NCBI GenBank assembly: GCA_005877075.1
Contig: VBPX01000032.1
Location: 1 to 64,000, forward strand
DNA length: 64,000 nt
Source: Nitrososphaerota archaeon
Lineage (GTDB): Archaea > Thermoproteota > Nitrososphaeria > Nitrososphaerales > Nitrososphaeraceae
Direction: 5' to 3'
A program made the translations under genes and the position numbers. Shown here piece by piece: positions 27,214 to 36,954 of the stretch. Each line of letters starts with the position of its first letter. Within the stretch, counting starts at the first letter, position 1. The notes under the pieces were generated by a model that did not search any database, had not been told where the DNA came from, and saw only the letters and a program-made list of their open reading frames with translations.

Positions 27214-27789
27214 TTGGTGAATAAACTATTAAGATACATGGTATATCTTCGGAACAAAAAATATTTTCCCCAGGACGCAAGTTCAATCCTTTCGTTATCT
27301 AGAAAAACCTTACAGGAAGACAAAATTATCATTAGAGATGTAAGGATCGCAAATCATTTTCTTGAACTAGATATTAGTATAGCTAGTTTTTCCGAACTTG
27401 AAAAAATAAAATCCCAACTTTCCATGATAGCTCCGGTTATAGAAATTGATCGCATTGTTGAAAAGGATATAGACAAGGAAGAGTCAATAAAATTGGCTCG
27501 GGAACTTTTCAACAATGAAAAATATTGGAAAACCCATGAAGTTCTTGAAGGAACATGGAAGCACACACGGGGGAATGAAAAAGAATTACTAAACGGAATT
27601 ATACTCGTTGCCGCCGCTTTAGTACATTACCAAAAAGGAGAACAAGTGATATGTATCTCTATTCTGAAAAGGGCATTGAATAAGTTGAATAATTCACGTG
27701 GCAAATACTTTGGTATAAATATTGATTCTTTAAAAAACGAAATTACAAATATAATTGGATCAACTAAGGTTTCAAAGTTTAGGATTTAA
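27214..27789 (+). CDS. DUF309-domain protein
   Basis: A 191-residue protein starting at TTG 27214 (or GTG 27217). The C-terminal half carries the DUF309 signature: LARELFNNEKYWKTHEVLEG with the HExxE-like pattern, then GIILVAAALVHYQKGE and ALNKLN. The first 100 residues form an additional domain with VRIANHFLELDISIASF, possibly ferredoxin-like. DUF309 proteins are helical and of unknown biochemical role. No functional partner is adjacent. Confidence 0.78.
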   Translation: MVNKLLRYMVYLRNKKYFPQDASSILSLSRKTLQEDKIIIRDVRIANHFLELDISIASFSELEKIKSQLSMIAPVIEIDRIVEKDIDKEESIKLARELFNNEKYWKTHEVLEGTWKHTRGNEKELLNGIILVAAALVHYQKGEQVICISILKRALNKLNNSRGKYFGINIDSLKNEITNIIGSTKVSKFRI

Positions 27790-27869
27790 GATAGATACAA
27801 TTTACAAAATTAACTGCTGTCTAACTATCAGAAAATGAGAATTGAGAATTTTCACAATCTTAAATTGGG

Positions 27870-28025
27870 TCATTGCGGTTGTCTATTTCTTCGCCTTCTC
27901 ATTACATATGCTGCTATAACTAAAGCAACTAAAATTGAAACCAGTATGAAAAAGGTGGTCTCATCTCTTACCGTACCTTTTGGCAAAATTGATAATACTA
28001 AGATGGTGAGATGATTTATTATCAT
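27870..28025 (-). CDS. Tiny membrane protein with basic tail (51 residues)
   Basis: From ATG 28025: a short hydrophobic start (HLTILVLSILPKGTV), a membrane helix (TTFFILVSILVALVIAAYVM), then the positively charged end RRRRNRQPQ. One helix followed by arginines is typical of C-terminal anchors and tiny membrane proteins. There is no homology I recognise. It is convergent with the DUF309 gene and divergent from gatE. Confidence 0.45.
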   Translation of the reverse strand: MIINHLTILVLSILPKGTVRDETTFFILVSILVALVIAAYVMRRRRNRQPQ

Positions 28026-28080
28026 GAATCATTGGTATAGATAAAACCGGGGAATTAAAGATTTCTTAACAAATTGTAAA

Positions 28081-28101
28081 TAATAATAATAATAATAATA
28101 A
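28081..28101. repeat. (TAA)7 microsatellite upstream of gatE
   Basis: Seven tandem TAA units end 23 bases before the gatE start at 28125, in the region expected for its promoter. Slippage could change promoter spacing. It also places stops in the frame, excluding an upstream start for gatE in that frame. Confidence 0.8.
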
Positions 28102-28124
28102 GGTTCTGTTCTAATATTCGTATA

Positions 28125-30077
28125 TTGGTTAAAAATGAGCTCTTGGTTAATCCTAAACTAAAGGTTGGTCTGGAAATTCATCAACAATTAGATTCAAAAA
28201 ACAAATTATTCTGTAACTGCAAAATAATTGATTCTACTGAATATGATTTTACTTTTAAAAGGAACTTACGTCCGACTCAAAGTGAAATGGGATCTTATGA
28301 CCAAGCAGCACTTTTTGAATCAAAGAAAATTAAGACTGTAAAATATCAATCGTCTAAATATTCTAACTGCTTGGTAGAATCGGATGATGAGCCTCCACAC
28401 ATGATTAACAAGGAAGCGCTCGATATAGTATTAACAATTGCTCTTGCTCTTCACTGTGCCATTGAAGATGAATTACACGTAATGAGGAAAATCGTAATTG
28501 ATGGCTCAAATACCACTGGATTTCAAAGAACAATACTAGTTGGTAGAAACGGTTTTCTTGATGTTGATGGAATTAGAGTAGGCGTACAGAGTATATGCTT
28601 AGAAGAGGATGCCGCTAGAATAATAAACGGGAGTAATACTGGCAAGCATAATTCGAATAATAAGGACAACAAGGTATATTCATTAGATAGACTAGGAATA
28701 CCTCTTATTGAGATAGCCCTAGCTCCTATCTCCAATTCTCCAACATTCATAGCAAATGTAGCTCAGACTATTGGACGATTGCTAAGAACCACCAAAAAAG
28801 TCGCACGAGGAGTGGGAAGTATCCGACAAGATGTTAACATTTCGGTGGATAATGGACCTGTTGTAGAAGTGAAAGGTGTACAACAGCTCTCACAGCTTGC
28901 ACTAGTTATTGAATACGAAACAAAAAGACAAGATGGACTAAATCAGATCGCAAAAGAGTTAAGAAAACATGTGATTAATGACACAAAAATCATGGATAGT
29001 GTTACGGATGTTACAGAATCATTAAAAAAATCATCTTCAAAGGTAGTAAAGAAAATCCTTGGTGATGATAATTCAAGATTCATAGTATTTGTTTTGCGAG
29101 GTTTTAAAGGTATGTTATCTTTTGAACCATATTCAGGAATTAGATTGGGCAAAGAATTAGGCGAGCTTGTAAAAACTTATGGAATAGGAGGAATTTTTCA
29201 CTCAGACGAATTACCAAACTATGGAATCAGTAGCGAAGATGTCAATTCAATATCCTCAATTCTTAAAATGGACAAAAATGACGCTTTTGTATTGGTAGGT
29301 GGATCGGCAGTACTACTCAATATTGTGGTATTTGAATTGGCCAATAGAATTAAAAAATGTTTCTCCGGCGTTGTTCCTGAAACTCGTTCTGTTAGATTCG
29401 ACGGCAATACTGTATTTAGCAGGCCCAGACCAGGATCCTCTAGGATGTATCCGGAAACGGATATTCCATACATTTCAATTGATAGTATCAAATTAAAAGA
29501 GTTATCTAAAAATATTCCTCAACCATGGAACGTAGTTATACAACAAATCTGTGACAAATACAGCATTAACAAGACGCTGGCAGAAAATATTTTTGACTCT
29601 CAATATTTTTCTCTTTTTGAAAAGATAGTATCACAAACGTCAATCAGCCCATCTTTCATAATATCTAAACTTACAGAGGATTTAGTTAGTTTGGAAAGAG
29701 AGGGATATGATAGTTCAATTCTTACTCAAGAATTGTTATTTTACCTCTTTATGCAGCTAAATAACTCAAAGATATCAAAGGAATCGATTTCAATAATACT
29801 AGAAAAATTATTAAAACGAGAGATTAACACTATTGATGAAGCCATAAAATCATTTGGAACTGAAAGTATAACAGAAGATTTTGTCGATGATACCATAAAT
29901 ATAATAATAAACGAAAACAAGCTGATAATTTCTCAAAAAGGATTTGATGCTGTTGGTCTTTTAATGGGAAGATGTATGGCAGTCCTTAGAGGAAAAATTG
30001 ATGGTGAAAAGGTTAGTAAAATACTCCAGACAAAATTGATGGAACACATCAAAACATCTAAAGATAAAAACATGTAA
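28125..30077 (+). CDS. gatE: GatE, Glu-tRNA(Gln) amidotransferase subunit E
   Basis: Archaeal amidotransferase subunit that converts Glu-tRNA(Gln) to Gln-tRNA(Gln) with GatD. The 650-residue product has the GatB/E cradle: KVGLEIHQQLDSKNKLFCNC, LRPTQSEMGSYD, VESDDEPPHMINKEAL, SICLEEDAARII and RQDVNISVD, then the GatE-specific AspRS-like insertion (about 280-430, with GGIFHSDELPNYGI) and a C-terminal YqeY-like tail (KGFDAVGLLMGRCMAVLRGK). It starts at TTG 28125. GatD is not in the window. Confidence 0.96.
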   Translation: MVKNELLVNPKLKVGLEIHQQLDSKNKLFCNCKIIDSTEYDFTFKRNLRPTQSEMGSYDQAALFESKKIKTVKYQSSKYSNCLVESDDEPPHMINKEALDIVLTIALALHCAIEDELHVMRKIVIDGSNTTGFQRTILVGRNGFLDVDGIRVGVQSICLEEDAARIINGSNTGKHNSNNKDNKVYSLDRLGIPLIEIALAPISNSPTFIANVAQTIGRLLRTTKKVARGVGSIRQDVNISVDNGPVVEVKGVQQLSQLALVIEYETKRQDGLNQIAKELRKHVINDTKIMDSVTDVTESLKKSSSKVVKKILGDDNSRFIVFVLRGFKGMLSFEPYSGIRLGKELGELVKTYGIGGIFHSDELPNYGISSEDVNSISSILKMDKNDAFVLVGGSAVLLNIVVFELANRIKKCFSGVVPETRSVRFDGNTVFSRPRPGSSRMYPETDIPYISIDSIKLKELSKNIPQPWNVVIQQICDKYSINKTLAENIFDSQYFSLFEKIVSQTSISPSFIISKLTEDLVSLEREGYDSSILTQELLFYLFMQLNNSKISKESISIILEKLLKREINTIDEAIKSFGTESITEDFVDDTINIIINENKLIISQKGFDAVGLLMGRCMAVLRGKIDGEKVSKILQTKLMEHIKTSKDKNM

Positions 30078-30278
30078 TAGATTTGATATGACGAAATTTA
30101 TTATCTATCGTGATTCACCCTTTATTTCAGATCTACCGTGATTAAAATTTTGAATCTCCTACGCTATGTATTGATCGTTGCAAAGTTAATACTATAATCA
30201 TCGTACGATTGAAAGCGCAATTTGCTTTGTGCCATCCGCTCGAATTAAATAACTGCTATGGAACGCACCTAACTCATG

Positions 30279-30821
30279 TCAAGATAGTTGTTTGTATCTT
30301 GTTTTCGTTCTTAACATCTCAAAAAATTTTAGAGTTATCCAAATAATACAAATTGCAATACCAATCAGGAAAATAATTACTCCACTGAATATAGTGTAAA
30401 TTTCAAATTTTGGATGTTTATTACTATCAAAAAGGATCGAATTTCCAAACATACTATTCGTGTAAATATCCTGATTATTGAGATTAAATAGGACTGCCGA
30501 ATAGTTACCACTAATTGTAGGAGCTAGTGTAGAAAAGAATTCTTGTGAAGAATTCTGATCAAACATTAATGTTCCTTTTGGGTTTATTATTTTTATATTA
30601 ATTAAGTCAAAAGAATTGTATGGAATTATGGATAAAGATATGTTTTTTCCTTTTTGAACATCGTTAAGAACTAAGATCGTCCTACTTTTATTATCTATTA
30701 TACCCTTAAACATAGTACTTGTAGAGTGAAGAGGATCAGGCACGCGTATTGAAGAAATTGAAATTATCGTTACTCCAATTAATAAAGTTATGAGTCCGAT
30801 AGCTAAAACGTTCCGCCTCAA
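30279..30821 (-). CDS. Two-helix membrane protein with exterior domain, unknown
   Basis: A 180-residue protein with a membrane helix near residues 5-25 (VLAIGLITLLIGVTIISI), an exterior domain of about 100 residues with beta-type segments (GNYSAVLFNLNNQDIYTN) and a second helix near 145-170 (FSGVIIFLIGIAICIIWITLKF). The short tail is basic. The family is unknown. It is divergent from the GH5 gene (about 210 bases). Confidence 0.6.
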   Translation of the reverse strand: MRRNVLAIGLITLLIGVTIISISSIRVPDPLHSTSTMFKGIIDNKSRTILVLNDVQKGKNISLSIIPYNSFDLINIKIINPKGTLMFDQNSSQEFFSTLAPTISGNYSAVLFNLNNQDIYTNSMFGNSILFDSNKHPKFEIYTIFSGVIIFLIGIAICIIWITLKFFEMLRTKTRYKQLS

Positions 30822-30996
30822 TAATTATCACCCATCAGGACTGACATATTGTTAATTAACTCCAATTAATAAATTACAAAGGTATGTATTTTTTGGCATA
30901 TGACTCGACTCCCAAATAATAATTTTAGGAATTAGTTAGCTATAAAATACTTTGGTTAATGCGTCATAACCACCTAAGAGGAAGCACAATTCATAA

Positions 30997-31008
30997 TATA
31001 TATATAAA
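30997..31008 (+). promoter_or_regulatory. Candidate TATA box for the GH5 gene
   Basis: TATATATATAAA lies 22-33 bases before the ATG at 31030. In thaumarchaea transcription usually starts about 25 bases after the TATA box, so the transcript would have little or no leader. The position is inferred from spacing alone. Confidence 0.45.
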
Positions 31009-31029
31009 CTCAATTAGGTTATAATTGCC

Positions 31030-32211
31030 ATGGTCAATTCCAAACACACAAAATCAGTCTTATTTGGTTTTACTTTTGTGTTGATCTTATTTATGACAAA
31101 TGGGGCAATCTTTGCTTTTGCACAGTCATCTGCTCCTGACAATACGCTGGTTGGTGTAGTAATGAAAGGTGCGAATGTAAATCAAAAACAAGCTAGAGAG
31201 GCTACTCCGCTACCTCCAGCAAATTATTTCGATGAGAGTTTTAAGCTCATATCAGAGGCGGGGCTAAACCATGTAAGGTTCTTGTTCTATTGGGAAGCTT
31301 ATGAGAAAAATCCTGAGTTATTCATGAAAGAATTAGATGCAGTAGCAAATGCAGCGGACAAGTATGGTATTAAAGTTATTTATGATAATCACCAATGGCA
31401 TACCTCCTCATGGCTTGAAAAGAGGGGAACTGGATTTCCAGTAGCTCTATTTGAGAATAATTCTCTATATCCCAAAGACGGGGGTGGCAATGTAGAGAAA
31501 CCAGCAAAGACATGGTGGAGTAATTTTTGGGATAGATCAATTAAGGACGTACAAGGAAACGATGCATGGAAATTACAATCAGACTTTCTGAAAAAAGTAG
31601 TTACAAAACTCGACAGACACGCTAGTACTTTCGGATACGAAATCTTGAGCGAGCCTCATGTAGATACTGTAGATGAATGGGCGAAAATTGGAAAGTTCAA
31701 TTCATTCATGAGTGATGAACTAAGGACGGTAACTCAAAAATCAATTCTTTATAGTATGAATGTTCCTGTAGACCTTAAAGGACCAATAAACTTGTCACCA
31801 GAGAATCTTGCTAAAATGGCTCCTACAAACAAGGAAAACGTCATGTTTAAAATAAGTGTTTATGGAATTCCAGACAGGGATCAGTACCAGAAACAAAGAT
31901 TTGACATCTTCTTGAAAACTCGTGCATTGACCGGTATTCCGCTTTATATCGGTGAGTGGAACAATGTAGTAAGAACTCAAGTTAATGGCCTATTTACACT
32001 TGATCCCACAAAGAGCGGTCTAAACCAGGATAATACAGTTGCCATGCTGCAATCATTTAAGAAGGAAAACGTAAGTGGCTCCGCATTTTGGAAATGGGAT
32101 TATAATGATGCACCTACCGCCAGCTTCAATATAGTATTACTTCAAAATGGAACATTAAAGCCGACGCAATATTATACCATACTCAAGAATGCAGTAGCCG
32201 CAGTTTACTGA
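31030..32211 (+). CDS. Secreted glycoside hydrolase family 5 protein
   Basis: A 393-residue protein with a signal peptide (SVLFGFTFVLILFMTNGAIF, cleavage near AQS) and a GH5-type barrel. Seen are GLNHVRFLFYWEAYEKN, the DNHQWH segment (about 119-124), the acid/base region FGYEILSEPH (Glu208) and the nucleophile region YIGEWNN (Glu309). GH5 enzymes normally have Asn before the acid/base Glu; here it is Ser207. It probably acts on a beta-glycan outside the cell, self or environmental. Such a secreted glycosidase is unusual for a chemolithoautotroph. Confidence 0.85.
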   Translation: MVNSKHTKSVLFGFTFVLILFMTNGAIFAFAQSSAPDNTLVGVVMKGANVNQKQAREATPLPPANYFDESFKLISEAGLNHVRFLFYWEAYEKNPELFMKELDAVANAADKYGIKVIYDNHQWHTSSWLEKRGTGFPVALFENNSLYPKDGGGNVEKPAKTWWSNFWDRSIKDVQGNDAWKLQSDFLKKVVTKLDRHASTFGYEILSEPHVDTVDEWAKIGKFNSFMSDELRTVTQKSILYSMNVPVDLKGPINLSPENLAKMAPTNKENVMFKISVYGIPDRDQYQKQRFDIFLKTRALTGIPLYIGEWNNVVRTQVNGLFTLDPTKSGLNQDNTVAMLQSFKKENVSGSAFWKWDYNDAPTASFNIVLLQNGTLKPTQYYTILKNAVAAVY

Positions 32212-32236
32212 AATACTAGTAATTCCGATCTGAATC

Positions 32237-33160
32237 CTAATCGGAATCGGAATTATTAGGTTCGGTCCCTACAAGAGATACAAACACATCGTCCAATGTA
32301 ATGGGGGATACTTTAAAAAAAAGATTTCTCTTAATTGCAATGCCTGATAATTCCTGGATGTTGGATTCAAATGTGAATAATCTTAGTGTATCGGCACCTG
32401 TATCAACTACGGAGCCATATGATTTTAATGTCTCCACATCCATGCCTGATTTCGAAATCTCTATCTTGATATTTTCTTTAATATTCTTCCGAATGTCTGA
32501 AAGCGTACCTTGTTCAACAACAATACCCTTATCTATGATAACTATGTCATCGGACAGTATTTCTGCCTCATCCATATAATGAGTGGTTAGCATGATGGTT
32601 GTTCCACTCTCTTTTTTCTCCTTAATCGCTTTCCAAATTTGACGTCTAGACACAGGATCAAGTCCAATTGTGGGTTCATCAAGAAAAAGTAACTTTGAAT
32701 CTGTAGCCATGGCCATCGCTACTAGTATTTTTTGCTTCATTCCTCCAGAAAGATACATGGCAAGTTTATTTCTTACATCATATAATTCAAAATCCAGAAG
32801 AATCTTTTTTGTTCTCTTTGCCGCTTCAACTTTATCCATTCCTCTGATTCTCAGCCAATAATACACATGATCCCATGGTGTAAGAGCGCGAAGGGGTCTT
32901 CCTTCTTGCGGAACAATAGAAATATAATTTCTTATTTTTTCTGTATCTCTAATAAGATCATGATTAAATATCGTAATGGTTCCTGAAGTTGGTAATAATT
33001 GTGTTGCACAAATTCTTACGAATGTAGTCTTCCCTGCACCATTTCTGCCAAGTAATGTGAAAATTCTTCCTGATTTGATATTTAACGAGATATTGCTTAT
33101 GGCAAACGATAATGATCGTTTATATTTTTTAGTTACTTCAACGGCTTCTACTGCGTTCAT
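32237..33160 (-). CDS. ABC transporter ATPase, DrrA-like
   Basis: A 307-residue ATPase: Walker A LLGRNGAGKTT, Q-loop VPQEGRPLRALTPWDHVYY, signature YLSGGMKQK, Walker B LLFLDEPTIGLDP and the H-loop TTHYMDEAE, then a C-terminal DrrA-type extension. It belongs to the ABC-2 exporter class (drug, lipid or polysaccharide). No permease gene is next to it. The ABC-2 permease at 16597-17349 is a candidate partner. It is convergent with the GH5 gene. Confidence 0.9.
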   Translation of the reverse strand: MNAVEAVEVTKKYKRSLSFAISNISLNIKSGRIFTLLGRNGAGKTTFVRICATQLLPTSGTITIFNHDLIRDTEKIRNYISIVPQEGRPLRALTPWDHVYYWLRIRGMDKVEAAKRTKKILLDFELYDVRNKLAMYLSGGMKQKILVAMAMATDSKLLFLDEPTIGLDPVSRRQIWKAIKEKKESGTTIMLTTHYMDEAEILSDDIVIIDKGIVVEQGTLSDIRKNIKENIKIEISKSGMDVETLKSYGSVVDTGADTLRLFTFESNIQELSGIAIKRNLFFKVSPITLDDVFVSLVGTEPNNSDSD

Positions 33161-33257
33161 GAATAAATAATTTCAATAATACAAATTAAGTTGTACGCTA
33201 CAAAATCAATTTTTAAATAACAAATTATATTGATATTGGCAACAAAAATAAGTGAAC

Positions 33258-33842
33258 CTATTCCACATTGATCGAAACACCGTAGTCTTTTGAGTTCTTT
33301 AACTTGAATATTACTTCTAAAATTCCATTCTTGTAAGTTGATTTACCTGAAGACGGATCAATCTGATCAGGTAGCTCTATTTTCTTGCTGTATTTTCTCT
33401 CACCTGAAACCGATTCTATAGTCAAAGAATTTTCATTAGCAGTGATCCTTACATCCCCCTTACTAACACCGGGTAATTCTGCAATAACTTTCAATTTATC
33501 AACATCTTTTATTATATCCACTACCGGTTCTCTCTGTTCATTAACTGAAAACCTGCCACTCAAAGAACTCGGGAAAGTATTCAGGTTTCCAAATTTGCGG
33601 ACAACTGGCTTGCCATCCTCACCAATTTTAAAAGAATATCCATATACTATTGGACCCATTTCACGTACAATAGATCCATCATCAAGTTTGCGTTCCCTTA
33701 TGAGGTTCTTTGGAAGATTTTGATCCATGTTTTTGACAGCTTCTTGCATTAGTTTTTCCATTTCTTTCATCATGGAGTCTACATCGGGAAACCATGAATT
33801 TGTTCTTCTTCGTCCAAACCATTCATCAAATGGAGTCGACAT
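33258..33842 (-). CDS. Hsp20 small heat-shock protein
   Basis: A 194-residue alpha-crystallin chaperone. The N-terminal 90 residues include FDEWFGRRR, a helix EMEKLMQEAVKNM and the archaeal linker GPIVYGYSFKIGEDGKP. The crystallin domain follows (about 105-190) with VIAELPGVSKGDVRITAN and TYKNGILEVIFKLK. It binds unfolding proteins until DnaK/DnaJ can refold them; the DnaJ and DnaK genes lie just upstream on the same strand. The long N-terminal extension is typical of thaumarchaeal members. Confidence 0.92.
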   Translation of the reverse strand: MSTPFDEWFGRRRTNSWFPDVDSMMKEMEKLMQEAVKNMDQNLPKNLIRERKLDDGSIVREMGPIVYGYSFKIGEDGKPVVRKFGNLNTFPSSLSGRFSVNEQREPVVDIIKDVDKLKVIAELPGVSKGDVRITANENSLTIESVSGERKYSKKIELPDQIDPSSGKSTYKNGILEVIFKLKNSKDYGVSINVE

Positions 33843-33891
33843 ATGTATTATCCTACCTTATTAAAATATAAATATTACAGGCGAAAATTTA

Positions 33892-34275
33892 CTACATATT
33901 TTTTCTATCATCCAATTCTTTAATTAGCCATCTTTGTCGTTCCGTTAGTTTTGTCGGTATGTCGAGTTTTATCCTCACAATTTGATCCCCTTTAGAACGC
34001 TGATTGTGCATTGGTATCCCTTTTCCTCTTAATTTGAAAATGGAATCTATTTGAGTTCCAGCAGGGATTTTGAACTTTTCACTCCCATACAGCGTGGGTA
34101 TTACTACCTCTGTGCCCAATGCTAGCTCTGTGAATTTGAGTTTTAGAGAATAAAGTATATTGCCGTTTTCAAGCCTCTGAAATATTTGATGAGGTTTAAT
34201 ATGAATTCGGATAAACAAATCTCCTGGATACTCATTTTCATAAGAAATTCCTCTACCAGTTAACTGCAGTGTCAT
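33892..34275 (-). CDS. dnaJ: DnaJ, C-terminal part after the frameshift
   Basis: A 127-residue frame with the substrate-binding beta domains of Dna[39 protein letters not shown], and [12 protein letters not shown]. The conserved [12 protein letters not shown] just before its ATG is in the same frame but beyond it, which shows that the true protein joins to the upstream half. The ATG overlaps the TGA of the first half (ATGA), so separate translation by reinitiation is possible. It lacks the J domain and would not work alone as a full DnaJ. Confidence 0.8.
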   Translation of the reverse strand: MTLQLTGRGISYENEYPGDLFIRIHIKPHQIFQRLENGNILYSLKLKFTELALGTEVVIPTLYGSEKFKIPAGTQIDSIFKLRGKGIPMHNQRSKGDQIVRIKLDIPTKLTERQRWLIKELDDRKNM

Positions 34276-34994
34276 TCCATCTTCGATCCCTGGCGGTATC
34301 TCGATTTGTATTTTTTTTTGCCTGATGCTTTACAATTTCGACATGGTCTTTCAATGATCTCTCCCACCCCTCTACACATTCTGCACGTTTCGACAGTAAC
34401 AAAAGTCGAAAATCTATTTTCATTAACTACTCTTTTGGTTTGTCCAAGACCATTACACGATGTACATTTCTTAGTTTTTGTCCCAGGGGAACAACCACTT
34501 CCATTGCATACTGAACATTTTTCTAAAGACGGAACTTCAATAGTCTCATTCTTTCCACTAATAACTTCCTCGAGAGAGAGTGACAAATCAACTACTGTGT
34601 CTTCACCCTTGTTTGTTCTTCCAAAATTAAATCCAAATCCAAAGGGATCACTTCTATTCCTAGCAGAAAAACCACCTCCAAAAAATTGTTCAAAAATATC
34701 TCTGATTCCACCAAACCCAATATCTTTGAAAATTTCGTCAAAATTTGATTCTGATCCTCTGAAGACTTCTTCAGACCCCACATGGCCATATTTATCATAT
34801 TTTTTTCTTTTTTCATCATCTGACAAAACAGCATAAGCTTCTGAAATTTCCTTGAATTTTTCCTCTGCTCCTAGACTCTTATTTCTGTCAGGATGATATT
34901 GAAGGGCTAATTTCCTATACTTATTTTTGATTTCTTCTTTCGTAGCATTCCTCTCCACATTAAGAACTTCGTAATAGTCACGCTTTGCAGACAT
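34272..34994 (-). CDS. dnaJ: DnaJ, N-terminal part (J domain to zinc fingers)
   Basis: A 240-residue frame with the J domain ([21 protein letters not shown] at about 34-36), a Gly/Phe-rich region and four CxxCxGxG-type zinc motifs: [24 protein letters not shown] and the fourth, degenerate CRNCKASG. It then runs into [16 protein letters not shown] and a stop. The -1 frame from the A9 run (plus-strand T9 at 34311-34319) gives [12 protein letters not shown] and the rest of DnaJ, about 367 residues in all. One missing base, or -1 slippage at A_AAA_AAA, would explain it. It follows dnaK in the operon. Confidence 0.88.
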   Translation of the reverse strand: MSAKRDYYEVLNVERNATKEEIKNKYRKLALQYHPDRNKSLGAEEKFKEISEAYAVLSDDEKRKKYDKYGHVGSEEVFRGSESNFDEIFKDIGFGGIRDIFEQFFGGGFSARNRSDPFGFGFNFGRTNKGEDTVVDLSLSLEEVISGKNETIEVPSLEKCSVCNGSGCSPGTKTKKCTSCNGLGQTKRVVNENRFSTFVTVETCRMCRGVGEIIERPCRNCKASGKKKYKSRYRQGSKME

Positions 34995-35049
34995 TGTTAA
35001 AAACCATTAGTTGAAAATACGGGATTCAATTCAGGATTGCTCTTGTATA

Positions 35050-36942
35050 TCAATCAGGCCCTGGTGGAGCGTTAGGTGGATTTGCACTGTCTGACGTTGG
35101 ATTTGCACTGTCTGACGTTGGATTTGCACTGTCTGACGTTGGATTTGCACTGTCTGAATTCTGAGATGAAGTAGTTTGCTGGGATCCTGCAGCTCTATAG
35201 GCTTCTGTACTTATTTCACCGACGATATTTTTTAGACTCTCTATTTTCTTTTTAATTTCTTCGATATTATTTGATGAGATAGATTCTCTTAATTCCTTTA
35301 CTGCGCTATTCACTTTTTCTGTTTGTTCAGGCCTAATTTTATCTTTCAAGTCCTGTTGCGTTAATTTTTCTGCAGTGTAAATTAGATTATCTGCTTCATT
35401 TCTTATTTCTGCATCTTCCTTCTTCTTTTTATCCTGTTCGGCAAATTGCTCCGACTCTTTCTTCAGTCTTTCAATATCCTCTTTAGATAATTTGGTATTT
35501 GCAGAAATTGTTATTTTTGCTTCCTTGGAAGTAGCTAAATCTTTAGCAGTAACATTTAGAATGCCATTTGCATCGATGTCAAAAGTAACCTCTACCTGGG
35601 GTATTCCTCTAGGAGCTGGAGGAATTCCTGACAAATTAAACATGCCTAACGAAACACAATCAGATGCCATAGATCTTTCCCCCTGCACTACATGCACTGT
35701 TACTGCATTTTGATAATCTGCAGCAGTGGTAAAGATTTTGCTTTTCTTAGTTGGGATAGTAGTGTTTCTTTCGATAAGTGGTTCCTTTAAACCTCCAAGC
35801 ACTTCAACTCCTAATGTGAGCGGAGTGACATCTACTAAGAGAATGTCTGTAGTTACATCTCCTGCGATGATAGCCCCTTGGATAGCTGCTCCCATAGCAA
35901 CGGCTTCCATAGGATCTATACCCCTTTCAGGCTCCTTATTCAATAGACTAGTAATAAATTGTCTCACAATCGGCATACGTGTAGGTCCTCCTATCAAAAT
36001 TATCTTGTCAATGTCAACAGGCTTTAGTTTTGAGTCTTCGATTGCTTGTAGCATAGGAGTTCTACATCTTTCAATTATAGGCCTTAGTAATTCTTCCAAT
36101 TTTGATCTGGAAAGGGTCATAACTAAATTTTTGGGACCAGTTGATGCATCATAAGTCAAAAATGGTAAGTTTACTTCTGTGGTCATAACATTAGATAACT
36201 CAATTTTTGCCTTTTCAGCTGCTTCTTTTATTCTCATCATTGCCGCTTTGTCATTATGGATATCAATAGAACTTTGATTCTTAAATTCCTGGATAATATA
36301 TTCTACAATCGAATTATCCATATCTGTACCACCTAACTGTGTATCTCCAGAAGTACTCTTTACCTGAAATACACCACCTCCCATTTCCATTATGGTAACA
36401 TCTAAAGTTCCTCCACCTAAATCAAATACCATAATCTTCAAGTCCTTGTTTACTTTATCCAGTCCGTAAGCAAGGGATGCCGCAGTAGGCTCATTGATGA
36501 TTCTTACAACTTCTAGACCTGCAATTTCACCAGCATCTTTTGTTGCTTGTCGCTGATTATCGTTAAAATAAGCTGGAACGGTTATCACTGCTTTGTCTAC
36601 AGTTTCGCCTATGTATGATTCTGAATCTCTTTTGATTTTCTGTAATATGAAAGAGGATATTTGCTGGGGTGTGTACTCTTTGTCATACACTTTAAATTTG
36701 AAATCGGTTCCCATTTTGCGTTTTGCTGCTATTACGGTACCCTCTGGATTGGTTACCATTTGCCTTCTTGCAGGTTCGCCAACCAGCAATTGGCCATCCT
36801 TTATAAATGCTACATATGATGGAAAAGCCTTTCCACCAATTGATGTACCTTCTGCAGCCTGTATTATTGTTGGTTTTCCTCCAATCATGACCGAAGCTGC
36901 GGAATTACTTGTTCCAAGATCTATTCCAATAATTTTACCCAT
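35050..36942 (-). CDS. dnaK: DnaK, Hsp70 chaperone
   Basis: A 630-residue Hsp70. The ATPase motifs are [42 protein letters not shown] and [11 protein letters not shown]; the linker [14 protein letters not shown] leads to the substrate domain and helical lid. The C-terminus is an unusual low-complexity tail made of SDSANPT repeats ending PPNAPPGPD. It is in the order grpE-dnaK-dnaJ on one strand, 12 bases after grpE. Hsp70 systems in archaea were acquired from bacteria; this is established for the family. Confidence 0.97.
   Translation of the reverse strand: MGKIIGIDLGTSNSAASVMIGGKPTIIQAAEGTSIGGKAFPSYVAFIKDGQLLVGEPARRQMVTNPEGTVIAAKRKMGTDFKFKVYDKEYTPQQISSFILQKIKRDSESYIGETVDKAVITVPAYFNDNQRQATKDAGEIAGLEVVRIINEPTAASLAYGLDKVNKDLKIMVFDLGGGTLDVTIMEMGGGVFQVKSTSGDTQLGGTDMDNSIVEYIIQEFKNQSSIDIHNDKAAMMRIKEAAEKAKIELSNVMTTEVNLPFLTYDASTGPKNLVMTLSRSKLEELLRPIIERCRTPMLQAIEDSKLKPVDIDKIILIGGPTRMPIVRQFITSLLNKEPERGIDPMEAVAMGAAIQGAIIAGDVTTDILLVDVTPLTLGVEVLGGLKEPLIERNTTIPTKKSKIFTTAADYQNAVTVHVVQGERSMASDCVSLGMFNLSGIPPAPRGIPQVEVTFDIDANGILNVTAKDLATSKEAKITISANTKLSKEDIERLKKESEQFAEQDKKKKEDAEIRNEADNLIYTAEKLTQQDLKDKIRPEQTEKVNSAVKELRESISSNNIEEIKKKIESLKNIVGEISTEAYRAAGSQQTTSSQNSDSANPTSDSANPTSDSANPTSDSANPPNAPPGPD
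35078..35157. repeat. 21-bp tandem repeat coding the DnaK tail
   Basis: Three exact 21-base units and a fourth partial one encode SDSANPT repeats at the DnaK C-terminus. The units are nearly identical at the base level, so they arose recently by slippage and may vary in number among strains. Confidence 0.85.
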
Positions 36943-36954
36943 AATCTATTTTCC

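Noticed and set aside
34306..34836. 176-codon plus-strand frame opposite dnaJ
   Set aside because: Antisense of a conserved chaperone gene; Pro/Ser-rich shadow composition.
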